Source of the DNA: Symsagittifera roscoffensis
Taxonomy: Eukaryota > Xenacoelomorpha > Acoela > Convolutidae
Assembly: GCF_963678635.1 (NCBI RefSeq)
Contig: NC_087063.1
Span: 42,112,759-42,176,758, forward strand
Reading direction: 5' to 3'
Length of the DNA: 64,000 nt
Part shown: one piece after another, positions 34,218 to 46,860 of the stretch
How positions within the stretch are numbered: the first letter of the stretch is position 1
How the letters are laid out: each line of letters opens with the position of its first letter
The notes under the pieces: model-generated
What the model saw: only the letters and a program-made list of their open reading frames with translations
Database searches by the model: none
What the model was told of the DNA's origin: nothing
Program-made: the position numbers and the translations under genes

Positions 34218-35077
34218 TCAACGGCGTATTTAGGGGGCGAGGAGTGGGCGGGGTTTGACGCTTTTTTTCCTTCAGGGTTTTGGTCCCCCGCAGACCCAAA
34301 TGGTGTCCCCCCCTTTCCCCCCTTTGTACCATTTTGGGATATCCATATATGGATACGAACGCTAAAAATTTTATAAGGGCGCCTTTGGCGCCAATATATA
34401 CAAGTTTTGAAGGGGGGAGCGCACGTCAAAAAAACGCAATTTTTCGGTCACAGTTTTCCAAAAAGTGCTTACAATTGCCTGCAGCCAGGCGCGCGCGGAT
34501 TTAGGATTATCTCGTTCGAGAGGGGGGGGACGGGACGGATTTTCGAAAAAAAGTTTTGAATATTTTGTTGAACTTTCTTTTATGTCAACCAAAATGTTTT
34601 TCTGAGCTCTCCCAAACAACCATAAAGACCCTAGTTTAACAAAATTCTTTGCGCCGCAGGCAAGTTTTTGAAAAAAGGTTAAAAAAGGCGTTTTTAGGCA
34701 TTTTTTGGAACTTTTCGACGAAAAAGTCGGCGCGCGCTCCCCTTTCAAAACTAATATAAATTGCCGCCGTAGGCGTCCTTAGAAAATTGTTAGGGTCCGT
34801 CACCAAATATTGACTTTTCAGTATAGTACAAAAGGGGGACCCTTTGGGTCGGCAGGGGGTCGAATCCCCTAAAGGAAGGCGTTAGCCAACCCCCCAACCT
34901 CCCCCCGCCCCCTTAGTTCGCTACAGCCTACGACGCAGAAAATTTGACCAAAACAGTTTCGTTTTAGCGCTCTGAGATATCTCGGAAAAACAATTTTGTC
35001 GACCTAAACAAAGTGGACAAAGTTTTGGAATTTATTTTTAAAATCCCTCCTCGAGATAATCTTAGATCGGCCCCTGG
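34218..35077 (+). mobile_element. hAT-like MITE (outer copy), split by a second copy
   Basis: The left end CAACGGCGTATTTAGGGGG and right end GATCGGCCCCTGG (complement CCAGGGGCCGATC) are imperfect inverted termini of the CAGNGGCGGATNTAGG type common in hAT-related elements. The left part (34218-34485) and right part (34927-35077) are separated by an inverted copy of the same family. It encodes no protein. The preceding tandem units carry only its left 135 bp or so. Confidence 0.6.
34486..34926 (-). mobile_element. hAT-like MITE (inner copy), nested in reverse
   Basis: It begins CAGGCGCGCGCGGATTTAGG and ends CCCCCTTAGTTCGCTACAG. Its interior runs as the reverse of the outer copy: GCGCCGCAGGCAAG, GCCGCCGTAGGCGTCC, TAGGGTCCGTCACC, CCCTTTGGGTCGGCAGGGG. 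The flanking 8-mers CCTGCAGC (34478-34485) and CCTACGAC (34927-34934) agree at five of eight positions, compatible with an old 8-bp target duplication. Frames over it are chance. Confidence 0.65.
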
Positions 35078-37725
35078 TTTAGATCGTGCTCGGTCAAACA
35101 AAAATTAAGCTGTTAGATTTTGAGCAAGCTGCTCTCCAGTCCTTCCAACTTCCAAAAAACATTCCCCGAAGCTCATTTATCGGGTTGTTTTTTCCATCTC
35201 TCCCAGAGTTACATGAGAAAAATTATTGATTTGGGTCAGAAAGTGACCTAGGAAACGAATCATGATTTAGCGCTGGCTTTAAAAATGTGGCCATCCCTTG
35301 CATTCGAAAAAAAATGCATTCCTATGACTTGATTCCTATGACATGATCGTTAGAAAATTCAGAATGAATGCGGTAGAAATTGTTTAGAACCCGAGAAAAT
35401 TGAGAAAAGTTACGAGTTGTCTCTGTAATTTGGCTTTACTTATATAAAAAGCTTGGTGCCAAACCGTGAAGTTTTATTCCCACCCTTCCTTTGGAACCAG
35501 CGAGATGCGGCCGGAGGTGGGATGGCTCGAACAACAAATGCTGTCGACGGATGGTATTTTGGGATTCAATCCTATTTATGTGCAAGGTAGTGGGCAGTCT
35601 GCAAGAAGACGCTTCCGTACAAAAACTCAACTTTTTTGATGCATCGAGTGGCCATAAATTCACAAATAAGAAAAATTATCGAGTATTAAATGAAAGAGTA
35701 CAAAACATAATAACCGTTTACGAAGACAAAACTGATCTGTACTTTTTCAGAGCGTTGTCTAGCTTGTGTTACACCATTGTAACATTTTGTCTCGTATTTT
35801 TTTTTCTTTCGTGTTATTAAAAATCAAACTTTACTCCTACTGAAATTTTTGTCAGCTTTTTTTGAAAAGACGTTTCCTTGTAGACTCCCGGAAACGTAAC
35901 TAAACGCAAGAACTTGACTCGTGCTTTAGCAATTTAATCCCAGGACAATTGCCCTTAATTTCGGGATGCTAGGTTGGGACTACGGGCTGGCAAACCCTTA
36001 AGCTTTGCGTTTATGTGCCAACAATTTTAAAAAAGCTGACAAAGCGATCAGGTCATAAGTTTAAGTTCGAGGATGATTCTAAAAAATATTGATTTTTAGG
36101 CTTTTGGCATTAGTTCAACTTTTTTAAATATTCTATACCAATGAAAATGTCTCAAAAATTAGGCCATTTTAGTCAAAGGACGTCTGATAATTTGCGGGCT
36201 TTTGAAGTTCATTGAACTATTGCTTGTTTTTAGTTCACTTTGGAATGATTCTTTGAAAATATTGGCAAGGCCATTTTATTTTGGTTTGAAACGTTTCATT
36301 GAAATCATTTGCAAGGTCATTTCTGCTCAAAACTTACGCAAATTAGGTAGCCCGAAATTGTCTGGCTTTAAATGATAAAAATTTTCTCGTTTAATTCTTT
36401 GATGACTACCGAAATCCCCTTTGAAGTAAGTTTTCTTTCCATTTTGGATTAAAATGGTGTTAAATCAAAGAAATTGTTTTAAAATGTAGCGATGTTAAAT
36501 TGCTAAGGCAACAAAAATAGGGAGTGAAATTGTAGGGTGTTAAGTTGTTTAAAGTTAAAAAGGGGGGAACCGTTTCGACAATTGTATACCTTCACCGATG
36601 AAAAAGAAATTTATGTAGAAAAAATAGTAAACATTTTTTCAATGATAATCGGATTAGATTCTATTTGACTTGGACGACCGGTTTCTTTCAGGTGCATTTG
36701 TTATCTTAATTGGACCAATTTGCCACATAAGCCCCGGTAATTCACGGGATCGCAGTTTAAAAAAATTCAAGAGTTAAGTTGAAACACGCCGAGTAGTATT
36801 AATTCGTTTCTTTCTTATGAACTCTACACAAGAATTTTAGTTGGCGAAAAATTTGATCAAGTATTTTTTGGTCTGCTTTTTTCACACAGAGGTTAAATTA
36901 CTTAATGCTCTTATTTTTTACTCTGGGTCTGTTTCAGGCATTTTCGTTATCTGTTCCTCTAAAATGCCTGTTCTTTTTTTAATCATCAGTATCAGATATC
37001 AGTTAAACTATATTCAAGTTTTTCTTCCGGGTCTATTAGAAAATCGAAATTTCATCAGTGTGACAAGCGTCCGTTTTATAAATGTATTAAAAAAACTTGG
37101 AATAATGTAAATTTCTGAGTTAAAGAGAGTAAATACAATTAATTGATTTGATAAGAAAAATACAATATGCATATGAGATTTAGAAAAGAAAGCGAAGTTC
37201 TCTATTTATCGATTAGCTGATCATCTGCGTTTGCCAATCATGTAATCATGAATAATTTATCTACCATCCTTCTGAATTTTAATTTTTCATATGCGCCTTC
37301 AATTTTGAGGGGAAAATAAAATAGCTGCTGCTTATCTACTAGCACTCAACGGTAAAAAATAACCTATGTAACTGAAACATCTGCTAAACAAGGAAAACTT
37401 GTCATAAAAACAATAACATCGAATAATTCATCATAGCCGCGATTCTAAAAATAAATAAAAATATAAAGACTGTGGGGAATTTACAAACTATTGCAACTTG
37501 CGGACTTTCTAGATTTTTTATCAATCGATTTTCAGGTTCGCAGAAACCAATTTAAAAATTTGATTGGTTATGATATAATAAAGGGTTATTTTCTTAAGTT
37601 ACTGCATTCGATACATAGATGCGATAAAAATTGAAACAAATTTTTTTTTCATGGTCATCTACTATGAGTGAACAAACATCTGTGTTTCTGAGTGTTTCAA
37701 TTTTTTAATCGCAACTGCAAGAACT
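35078..37725. other. Non-coding stretch downstream of the GPCR gene
   Basis: 2.6 kb without a supported gene. The frame at 35491-35820 has a hydrophobic C-terminus but starts in repeat-like DNA and lacks any signature. No clear AATAAA was found on the minus strand just after the GPCR stop, so its 3' UTR length is unknown. Confidence 0.45.
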
Positions 37726-38314
37726 TTAGAATGTGGTTTTTTCAGTGTTCGCATAACTTCGCGCAGCTGTTGCGTTAGTAATCTGTTTTGGATTGGCGTC
37801 TTCGGGCGGAAGACAGTTTTTGAAAAGCTTCGTAGTCCGAATGTACTTTTCCAGTTTCGGCGAGACATATCCAATCAGCTCGAAAGTTCGGCCCCGGAAT
37901 ATTTTACTCGTCGAAAAGTATATGACAGGGTTGGAGAGAAAGTTAATCTGGAAGAGAAGTCGGATAAAAAAGGAAACCCACTGATTCGGCTTTTCAGGGT
38001 TCGTCAGGGTTTTGTAGTTGTAGTCCACCACAAAAGGACACACACAAAACATGAAAGCTATGCTAATTATGAACAATGTGAATGTCACTCGATCCGAACT
38101 GCTGCTCTTCGGTCGTTTTTGGGACTGGGTTCTAGGAGTTGAGGGCGATGCCGCGACAACTCGTTTCTCGTGGGCTGCAGATGCGACGACCGATATTTGG
38201 TTGGATTCGGAACTACTGGCCGCAGGGGCAGAGCTCAGAGGAACCGAAAGGAGTGTCCTCGATTCACTCTCCAACTTTTTCTCGCCTTTCTTGTCTGGAG
38301 ACTGTGGAATGGCA
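37726..38314 (-). CDS. Class A GPCR, last coding exon (TM6, TM7, tail)
   Basis: Minus-strand exon opened by a strong acceptor (TTTTGTTTTCAG, then TGCC) and closed by its stop codon. It joins the donor at 48738 in phase: two bases (AA) plus T give one Asn codon. It starts in a long Ser/Pro-rich third intracellular loop. TM6 follows (about residues 391-411 if the protein is counted from the Met at 49681), with FMFCVCPFVV in the place of the usual CWxP. TM7 (about 428-448) holds SNPVIYF, the NPxxY motif, and is followed by a helix-8-like SKIFRGRTFELI. The tail is 60 residues, basic and Ser/Thr-containing. Together with the 48738-49691 exon this makes about 510 residues, a normal size for a rhodopsin-family receptor with a long third loop. 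The ligand is unknown. Confidence 0.88.
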
Positions 38315-39271
38315 CTGAAAACAAAAGTATATTGTTCGTTACATTAATCCAAAAAACTTTGCATCCAAAATGAATAACAATCGATTTCATCTAAGGAATA
38401 CTGATTTTATCTAAGGAACAGGAAATGCTGTTTTTAATGGAGAATTTTACGGATAAAAGGCATCACGTTTTGACTCTTTAACAGATCATTAAAAAACAAT
38501 AGAAGAAGTGAAGATGCAAGGAAAAACTATTTTAAAAAATATGGATATTATTTAGCAGTGCTTTTTGATGCGTATTAACAAGCTAAAGCGATATGCATCA
38601 ATTAAAAGAGTTTTATTTTTACAAAAAAAAATGAAAAAAGGTTAAGAGATTGTTTATTCAGAGTCATTTGCGAAAAAAATGAAATGAAATAAAACATTGA
38701 ACTAATCTCTTCAATGTTGTTCTCACTGATGTTCATTCAATACTGGTGTTCATTTAGACTTTGAAGTGACACACGTCAAAGAGAAAAAAAGTTACCAGAA
38801 GATAATGGTCTCCAAAGTGTAAATTAAGATTTAAGAGATGGATGCAAAATGTCAGTTTCTGTGACGCCAATAGGTTTCATTAAATTTATCACTGACAGTC
38901 ATTTAACGTTCAAAAATAAATCAAAATTTAGCTAGTTTTTAACTAGTTTCGACAAAACTAGTTTATTTGGCGTCAGAAGCAACGAGAGTTCATTCCAATG
39001 ACATACGCGATGGCTGGTTTTTTTAATGTCGCTTTTCCTTCAGGCCCAAAATTTAGTTTTTTTTATCCATATATAACGCTTTCATCCAAATATAACGCTT
39101 ACCCTAGGGCATTTTATTAATTAAAAAACATCAAATTCATTTATCTCTCCGCTATCAAAATTGTTGCTAATCGAATTGAGGTTGTCTAAATTGTTCAAAC
39201 AACTATATGCAACTTGTAGTTGGCACTTTTAATTTTTTGTTTTTCTTTTTTTTAAAATACAAATTGTTGGG

Positions 39272-39300
39272 AATTTCAGGTCTTCCCCTTGACGCTCGAA
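39272..39300. repeat. Remnant of the hairpin motif of the 548-bp repeat family
   Basis: TTTCAGGTCTTCCCC followed by TTGACGCTCGAAT. It shares the CAGGTCTTCCCC core with the 548-bp units and CGCTCGAAT (as complement) with the copy near 47.8 kb. Confidence 0.45.
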
Positions 39301-39884
39301 TCCTGTATCCTTTAATTTTTGACATTACGTGTGGGAGAACTTTTTGAAGATTTTACTGAAAAACAATTCTCATTTTTAAGAAATTATAAACACTCTTCGC
39401 CCTCTAACATAGTACTTGAAAAAAAAAAACAATCGGGTTTTGAAGTACTTATGGCCTCGTCTGAACAAGCAGTCTTTGTTATAGCAATAAAAAACAGTTG
39501 ACAATAAACTTGGATGAATTATGGTCACGGATTGGGCAAAAGGCCATGGCTTCTGGTTGGCTCAAGATGAAGTGTTTCTCAACAGAAGTAAATTAGATCA
39601 AAGAAAACTGCCTTACTTACAACTTTACTGTTAATTACTTTTGTGCGAGTTTATTCAAAGGGAAATAGTTCCAGCTGTCTTTTACACAAAAATTAAAAGC
39701 TCCGTGCACAATTTATTGGAATCCTCACCTAGAAACCCCAAAATTTGAAAAGAAAACTACTCTTATTTCTTGTCCATCTGTCAGAAAGCCGCTTTGTCAC
39801 GAATTAATAGGTGATCAAACAAAAAGTTAGACAAAAGGCCTGAAGAAGCAAAAATGTTCATTAGAAAATGATAGCTGTGTGCGA

Positions 39885-40165
39885 CTACAGGGTCCCCTTT
39901 GGTATTATTTTATGACATCCATTTTCGACCGACCAAGCCTAAATTTTTTCTAACAGCGCCTTTTTCTAAAAACAGCATTTTTGACCTGTTTTTTTTTCTA
40001 TAAAACTTGTTTGCATTGCAAATATTTTTGTCAAAATAGGGTCTTTGTAGTCTTCTGGGAGGGTTCGAAAAACCTATTTTATCAACCAAAGAAAAGTCGA
40101 CAATTTTTTCAAAAAAAATGTTGAAAATCTGCACCCCCCTTGAGAAAATCCTAGATCCGCCCTGG
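39885..40165 (+). mobile_element. hAT-like MITE, fragment with right end
   Basis: ACAGGGTCCCCTTTGG near the left and ATAGGGTCTTTGTAGTCTTC in the middle match the family at 34.2-35.1 kb and 55.5 kb. The right end AAATCCTAGATCCGCCCTGG is the best preserved terminus in the window. The left terminus is missing. Confidence 0.6.
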
Positions 40166-40235
40166 CTGTGACACCTGATAGTATATACTTAAGCTTAAAA
40201 AATCAAAAAGAGCAAAAATTGAGTCCGAATCATTG

Positions 40236-40460
40236 ATTTTTTTAGATCTGAAATAACCAAAAAAAAACTAAATTTCAGATCTGAAATTATATCTGAAATA
40301 GATTTTTTCAGATCTGAAATAACCAAGAAAAAGAAAACTTCAGACCTGAAATTAGATCTGAAATAGCCCATCCTTAAAGTATCCAAGCGTTATTTAAACA
40401 TTTCACAACCTATTTCAGATCTGAAATTTAGATCTGAAAAAGATTATTTCAGATCTGTTT
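40236..40460. repeat. Cluster of TTTCAGATCTGAAA palindromes
   Basis: At least six complete or half copies of the palindrome ATTTCAGATCTGAAAT are spaced irregularly, partly as GATCTGAAATA followed by ACCAA, GATT or GCCC. Two larger direct repeats (AGATCTGAAATAACCAA) are included. Non-coding, inside the GPCR intron. Confidence 0.8.
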
Positions 40461-43400
40461 TAGAAAATTTACTGGGTACGGGATGATATCTATTTGAATT
40501 CAACAGTTATCATTACGCTTGCGAATAGCAAGCGTTGTAATGATATTCAATATTTCAGCAATTTCAAGGTTTTTTCCAGGTTCCGACAATTATCACAGCG
40601 TAAGAAGCAGATCGGAATAAGGTTTACTGTAACCAAGTGCATCAAAAAATGGCGGGGTACGAATGTGGTATTTAATCGTACTTCCGATTCAAAAGAGATT
40701 ATTTAGACTCTTCTTTTTGCCCGCTTACCCGGCATGAAAATCAATTTCAAATCGTAGCAATTAATTTTTATAAAGCTGAATCCCAAGAACATCGCAGACT
40801 GATTTTCATGACAATTGTACGATGCAATCAAAAATCAAACACAAAAAAGCCGTGGAAGGAAGGAACGGTCGAAAAGCCAAGTGTTTTCAGTCGAGAAACA
40901 CAGGCCCGAGTTTCGCATATTCCAGTCTAACTTTCTCCCGTCATATCTGTTCGATTTTTTTTCAACAATTAAATAATTTTTTCAATTTACGAAACACGAT
41001 CCGCCAACTAACATGTTTGAAAAACGAATATAATTGGCAGCTTTTTCATTGGAGCTCTTCATCAATCCAAAACATGTTCTTTTTGTTTTTCTTAAATCAT
41101 GGTATTCTCTTAACGTTGAACGAAGCAACAAAAGTTCAAAAAATATGATATAGTATAGCCAGAATGGTTTTTCAAAAAATCACCGACCTAAACCTGTTTG
41201 TTTTGCGTAGCAACATGATATTCTCGTTGTTTCAATCACACTTGCCTGTAGAATGTAAGAAATTATTACGCAGTTTGAATATCTTTTCAGCAGATTTTGA
41301 CTATTTTAAAAAAAATTATAGAGGTATCATTTCAAAGCACACAAATTTTGATAAAATTTTCAAAAAATAGAGTTTTTTGTAATTAAAGCCAATAGCGTAA
41401 TTTTTTCTAAATGCGAAGACACCAGTTGAACACTATTTCATTTGTTTCGAAAACAAGAAGATCAAAAAAAAGTTTTAAAAGCTTGATAAAATCTCTTTCG
41501 GCTCAAGCTGCAGATTTATTCTTCAAAAAAAGTTATGCAACATTTATGAATTTATCATAACTGCCGATTTCTTATTCTTATTCACTGATACAACTTGAAC
41601 ATTTTTTAAACTCTTAAACCAGGATTATTGGTTGCTGATGCATGATCATGGTTGCTGAAAAACAGCTTTTCGCTGGCTATTGAGAAATTTTGTTTTCCTA
41701 AATTAACAATTTATCATTTATTGCAATATTAAATCTGAAAATAATTATACATAAAAAATAGTTAGTTTTATCAAAGCTTGTAAAAAACTTGATAAACAAC
41801 ATGCAAAATTTTTAACAGTTCATCAACAGCGTGTGGACAAAACTTTTTTAAAAAAATTTCGACCCAAGTAGCTGAAACGTTAAACACAGCAATTTTTTAA
41901 GATATGATTTTTTTTGAAAAGTCAGAATCAAAAAAAAATTAAAGCCAATGAAAACTTGCGCAACAATAATTTCTTTTAATTTTTGGTTACATTTTATTCA
42001 CAAAACTGGACAGAAAAACATTAAGTAAAAGTTTTATCGCCTTCTTATGAGTGTGGCGTGTACATGCATAACATGAAGAATCGTTTGAGGATAAATAAAG
42101 TAAACCTAGTGCGCTCAATATTTTGGCCAAGAAAATTATTGAGGCCGGAAATGATTTCCGTTTTTGAACTGCTGAATTGAAGGATCTAAACTTTCTCACA
42201 ACGGGATTAAATATTCACATCCGCACTTTCTGTGAATTAAAGTGAGTCAAAAAAGCGCAAAAGAACAAAGCTATGAAGGTAGAAACAAAAAAATGAACCT
42301 TATAAGATAACATGAAAAACATCAATGAATTTTTGGAGATACTTTTTGATATCGTGAAACTATTTTCTTGCATGAACTACGCTTCCTTGTTTTCTAAATT
42401 TTTTGTTTTGGTCTTCAAAATTTATCATTTTTCCAACTCAAATTAAAACATTGACCAACAGCAAAAAATAAAGATACTCTTCCTCTGAATTGCTTTGAAG
42501 TGCCAACGGTAAACAGGCTTGCAGCCTTACTCTGTCCTTGCGAATGTGGTGGACTCAAAAACAAATTTCTTGTGTGCTCGATTCGTGAACAATGCTGAAT
42601 TCTGTTTTTCGGTTGAAGTTCTTGCACATTTTAAAAATCTATCGTCGCTGCTGTAACTTTTTGCTGCAAGCTTATTCAAGTTATTTTTGATTTGTTCGCC
42701 ATGAAAACATCAGTAGAATAACTTACAAATAATAAAACAATAACTGTAATTTGCTGAACATGCTAGAACATTTAAGCCAACAAAAATTATGTCACGATGA
42801 AATATGGTTCAAAATTTGAAAAAGTGAAAATTGAGGAAGGTTTTAAGAGTAGCATGCTTTCTCCAACCCGTATTTTTGTCGAACTGGTTCAAAAATCTTG
42901 TTTTCTTTTTTTGCTTGCATACTTGGTAATCTTAAAACGACTTAAAGCAGCCTTCACTAAAACTAGTATGCGTAGTTTTGATTAAAAAATAGGTTAAAAA
43001 AATTCATCAGATAGCTTGTCTTAGAAGAAATTGCCCAGAAGCTAATTATTATTACGGAGATTGTCTTGCTGCTAAGAAACCGCTGAGAGTAGATCAACTA
43101 TTGTTCACGCTGGTGATCACTCCATATTATTCTACTTCCTTCATTTTACCCGCCAACTTCTTTGAAAAAAAAACAGAATAAGAGCAGTTGAATGAATGAA
43201 TGAATGAGTGAGCAATTTTCTTGGTGATTATTGAATGAGACTCGTCAAGGCTGAAGTAACTTAATCTCCATTATTTAAGTAAATCAATATTCTCTTAGTG
43301 TATCATTACCAATATCTACTAGTAAGATATTTTATTCGGACGCTAGAAGGCCACAACTCAGGGGCAGATAAAAGATTTTTTTAAAGATTTCAACTACTTT

Positions 43401-44396
43401 ATCGGCATTGGAGCTCTTTGCCAACCCATATGCCAAAACCTAATAAATTATGAGCAAATAGTGCTATTTTTTTTACACCAATTCGGCGCAGAAATACGGC
43501 AGTAGTTAATGGATATTCGGTATTTTGTCAGAAGTAAGATTATCCTTCCTTCGTAGTAACCCCGAAACCAATCGCACTGTTTTTTGTATTCCCGGCATAT
43601 CCCCCAGATAATTGAGCCAAGAAAAAAATTGCAAAAAAAACAATCGTTTTTAGAAATCACTTCTTAAGCTTTGCGCGCTAGACCGTTCAGTTACTTCTAA
43701 AGGGAAACCGTTTTTGTATTAAGAGAAAAGTGCCGCTTCGAATAAAACTTTCGATTTAAACTATACAAAACTGAAATCTGATTTTCCAATTAGTTCCAAT
43801 TTTTGGTATAAAATACCGCTTCAAAAGTGAAACTTGTCTTTTTTGACGAGGGCAGTTAAGTGTAACAGCATAAAAATGATGTTTTTGTTACCAAAAATGA
43901 AGTACGAACTCAGAGGATGCAACAACAGATTAACAACCCAGTACCAGGTGGTTTGTTATCCCTGACAAAAACACAGAACAATAGTACTACCAATTTTACT
44001 ACCCATTAAGAAATAAAAGTTCACAATCTATAAAATTTATTACAAAAAAGCACTCGAGCTGAAAAAGGGAAGCGAATTGATTAAAAAATAGTCATATGAC
44101 GCTAAATTTCTATGCGATAAATCAACTAAATTACATCCGAGAGAGCTACAGGTCGAACTTGTTAAAACTTCAGCTCGGGATCTCATTAAGGCAAGCATCG
44201 CTAATTAGAAGCAGAAAATAGGTAATTATGAAGCTAGAAAGGAAGAAAATTATCTTATTTGTTTCCGGGCACTAAAAAACTTATGACTAACAGTCAAAAA
44301 GAAAAACGACACAATGACTAACGGTTAAAAAAACAAATTTAGAAAATAGTCAGCGGTTGTCAAATTTAGAAAATAGCCAGACTAGAACAAAAACTT

Positions 44397-44470
44397 CCGC
44401 CCATCATTTTTGGTCATAAAATAAGATAAAATAATGACGATAATAAAATAATGAAGATAATAAAATTCTT
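44397..44470. repeat. AATAATGA-type low-complexity patch
   Basis: GATAAAATAATGA or GATAATAAAATAATGA is repeated about three times just before the scaffold gap. It is simple-sequence DNA. Confidence 0.6.
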
Positions 44471-44540
44471 ACAGTTTAGTTAATCTCAAAATCTCGAAAA
44501 AAAATATTGGTATAGGCTTAATAGCGCAAATGCACAGATT

Positions 44541-44740
44541 NNNNNNNNNNNNNNNNNNNNNNNNNNNNNNNNNNNNNNNNNNNNNNNNNNNNNNNNNNNN
44601 NNNNNNNNNNNNNNNNNNNNNNNNNNNNNNNNNNNNNNNNNNNNNNNNNNNNNNNNNNNNNNNNNNNNNNNNNNNNNNNNNNNNNNNNNNNNNNNNNNNN
44701 NNNNNNNNNNNNNNNNNNNNNNNNNNNNNNNNNNNNNNNN
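44541..44740. other. Assembly gap of 200 N
   Basis: Exactly 200 undetermined bases, so the gap size is probably a placeholder. The sequence resumes in the 3' end of a HINE-like repeat (GAGCAGTCTTG), which may be why the assembly broke. Confidence 0.98.
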
Positions 44741-45525
44741 GAGCAGTCTTGTTTTTCCGATTTTCGAAGAAAGTGCGGAGTTTTTATGAGTGGTTGATTT
44801 TCATTCAGTCAATTTTCGACTTCTCAATTAAGATTTTCGGGCGGATTTTTTTTTTTTCATATCATCTCTGAGAGATATTGTTGTCTTGAGTTCAAATTTA
44901 AAAAAAAAACATTTTGCCTGTGAACATTATTTTAAAAGTTACGGGGTTTGTAAACTGCTATTTTGGTCAATTTAGGATAATTAACGCTGTATATAGTGCA
45001 TTTTTATATCATGCGTAAGCGGCGAATAAGTGCGGTCCAAGTTGAGTTGATGCCATCAGTTTCTTTTTAAACAATAAGAGACTCCAAACACCCTTTGTAT
45101 ACGTGTATAGCGTACGTCTTACATAGCATGTGGGCAGAATGAAAAAAATGAACAATTTTACAAGGCAAAACTTTGCTAGATAGGCGCAAAATTTAGGGTG
45201 TGTAGGTCTCTGGAATCAAGAGAAAAGTTTCTAAACATAATAAAAAATCTTTCGTCGGAACGAGCAAAGAAAACGAAAGAACAAAGGAAGATCAAAGAGA
45301 GCGTCTTTGCTGCGGAATCTGCAAACAATTCACAAAATACAGTTTGGATTCGTAATGAAGTTTATTAGGCTAGATGCCAAAAAAATCCCTTTGTAGTTCA
45401 AAGTAGCGAAGAAAAAAAATGAAAAAATGGAAGAAAACATCCTGAGCCAAAAAAACTTTTGATTGGCCTTAACGTTTAGTCAAAAAATTCAGGGCCTCGC
45501 CCTGATAAACGAACAGTCATGTTAT
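44741..45525 (+). mobile_element. HINE-like elements at the gap edge, head to tail
   Basis: 44741-44751 is the 3' end (GAGCAGTCTTG) of a copy lost in the gap. It is followed at once by TTTTTCCGATTTTCGAAG, the 5' end of the next copy. That copy runs through the usual internal blocks (GTTGTCTTGAGTTCAAATTT, GCGTAAGCGGCGA) and ends CAGGGCCTCGCCCTGATAAACGAACAGTCATG. It is longer than usual because of about 250 bp of extra internal sequence (45.2-45.48 kb). Confidence 0.6.
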
Positions 45526-45561
45526 TTAGACTTTCGGAGAAAACGGAATAGTAATACATGT

Positions 45562-45950
45562 TGTTCCGACTTTCGAAGAAAGTGAGGAATGTATATACTC
45601 GAGATGGTTTTTGTATTCAGACCACTTTTGCAAGTCTCTGGTCGGTGGATCCATCTCTTGGTTTGTATGGTGGCAGCCAAGTGTGCACACCACTATAGTA
45701 GACTGCCAAGCGTATGTCTAAAACTGATTGTTTTTTTTATCCCGCACTACAAAATCGTTCCAAATTGAATTGAGACACCTAATTGGTTTTATTAACTCCA
45801 TACACAACTCATATTGCAACACTCATTCACTGATGTTATCTGAATAAACTTCATATATTTGCCAGTATTTCATTTACCAAAAATTATCCGAGACCCAATA
45901 TAGGGTAGTCGGAACATTCAAGGCTTTGCCCTGATACAAGCAGTCTTGTT
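45562..45950 (+). mobile_element. HINE-like element
   Basis: TGTTCCGACTTTCGAAG at the 5' end. CCCGCACTACAAAATCGTTCC is internal. The 3' end is AGTCGGAACATTCAAGGCTTTGCCCTGATACAAGCAGTCTTGTT, here broken by one hairpin mismatch. It starts about 36 bp after the end of the previous copy, in the same orientation. Confidence 0.75.
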
Positions 45951-46860
45951 TGTTTTTATGCTGGCTTTTCTTAGCTTGGGGCTCATCATAGTAAGTTGAT
46001 AAATTGAAGTCAATAATGAATGGACCATTCATCAAATTGAACTAAAAAACTATGAAAAACGACGGGGTTCCTTAGCCATCGGCTTCAGGTTCAGATTCTA
46101 ATAATTTATATCTCATCCTGGAAGCATCATTCTTTCTTAATTGGCACGGACGACCTTAATTGGAAAGTTTAATATAAAAGGAACACTATCATTCCATGTT
46201 TCCGTTATTAAAACAGGGAACCCTAATTGCTCGAATCTCAGTGGGGAGTTTTTAGAGAAAAATTTCAATCAAAAAAGATGTATTCTAATTTTACTATTAT
46301 AGTATGTCCTAAAAATGTCCTAATTTAAGGACCCGGAAAGCCTACTCAGCGTTGGATGAAAATGTATGACGTAACTTTTTTTTAAATTTTTTTCATCCTT
46401 TCACCTTAAACAATAATTTAAAGAAAACAGTTTTAATGAACTTTTTGACAAAAGATTTAAAAGATATTTTTGTCAAAAAACGAGAAAAAAAACATTGTTT
46501 TCCTGTCAGAACAAAAAGTATCTGCCTCAGTACCACTTAATTCAATTTCAAAATTTTATGCCACCGCAAGAGAAAACGATGTTTTAAATTGATGTTTATT
46601 ATGCGTTTAAGACTTTGTGAACCTGATTCTGTATAAAAAACATGAACAAAATAATAGCAGATTTAGGGCGTGAGTGGAAGGTTTTGCCTTAGGAATTTGA
46701 CCCTCTCACACCATTAAAATATGCTCCAATTATTATCATAGTTCACTATGCCCATTTTTGGCTCATCACACTGCGACTAGTAGTGCGACAATTTTTTTAT
46801 GGTAGCGAGCTACTTTTTTTCGAAACGTTTAAAAAGCTAAATGCTCCAATTGATGCTTTT
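45951..46860. other. Intronic stretch without recognised features
   Basis: AT-rich, with no exon-like frame and no repeat ends recognised. Confidence 0.4.

Noticed and set aside
34371-34748. 125-codon frame on the minus strand
   Set aside because: It falls on the nested MITE junction and would cross two element copies, so it is a chance frame.
35436-35820. Overlapping frames on both strands, one with a hydrophobic tail
   Set aside because: No signature and no splice context. Overlap on both strands suggests chance openness.
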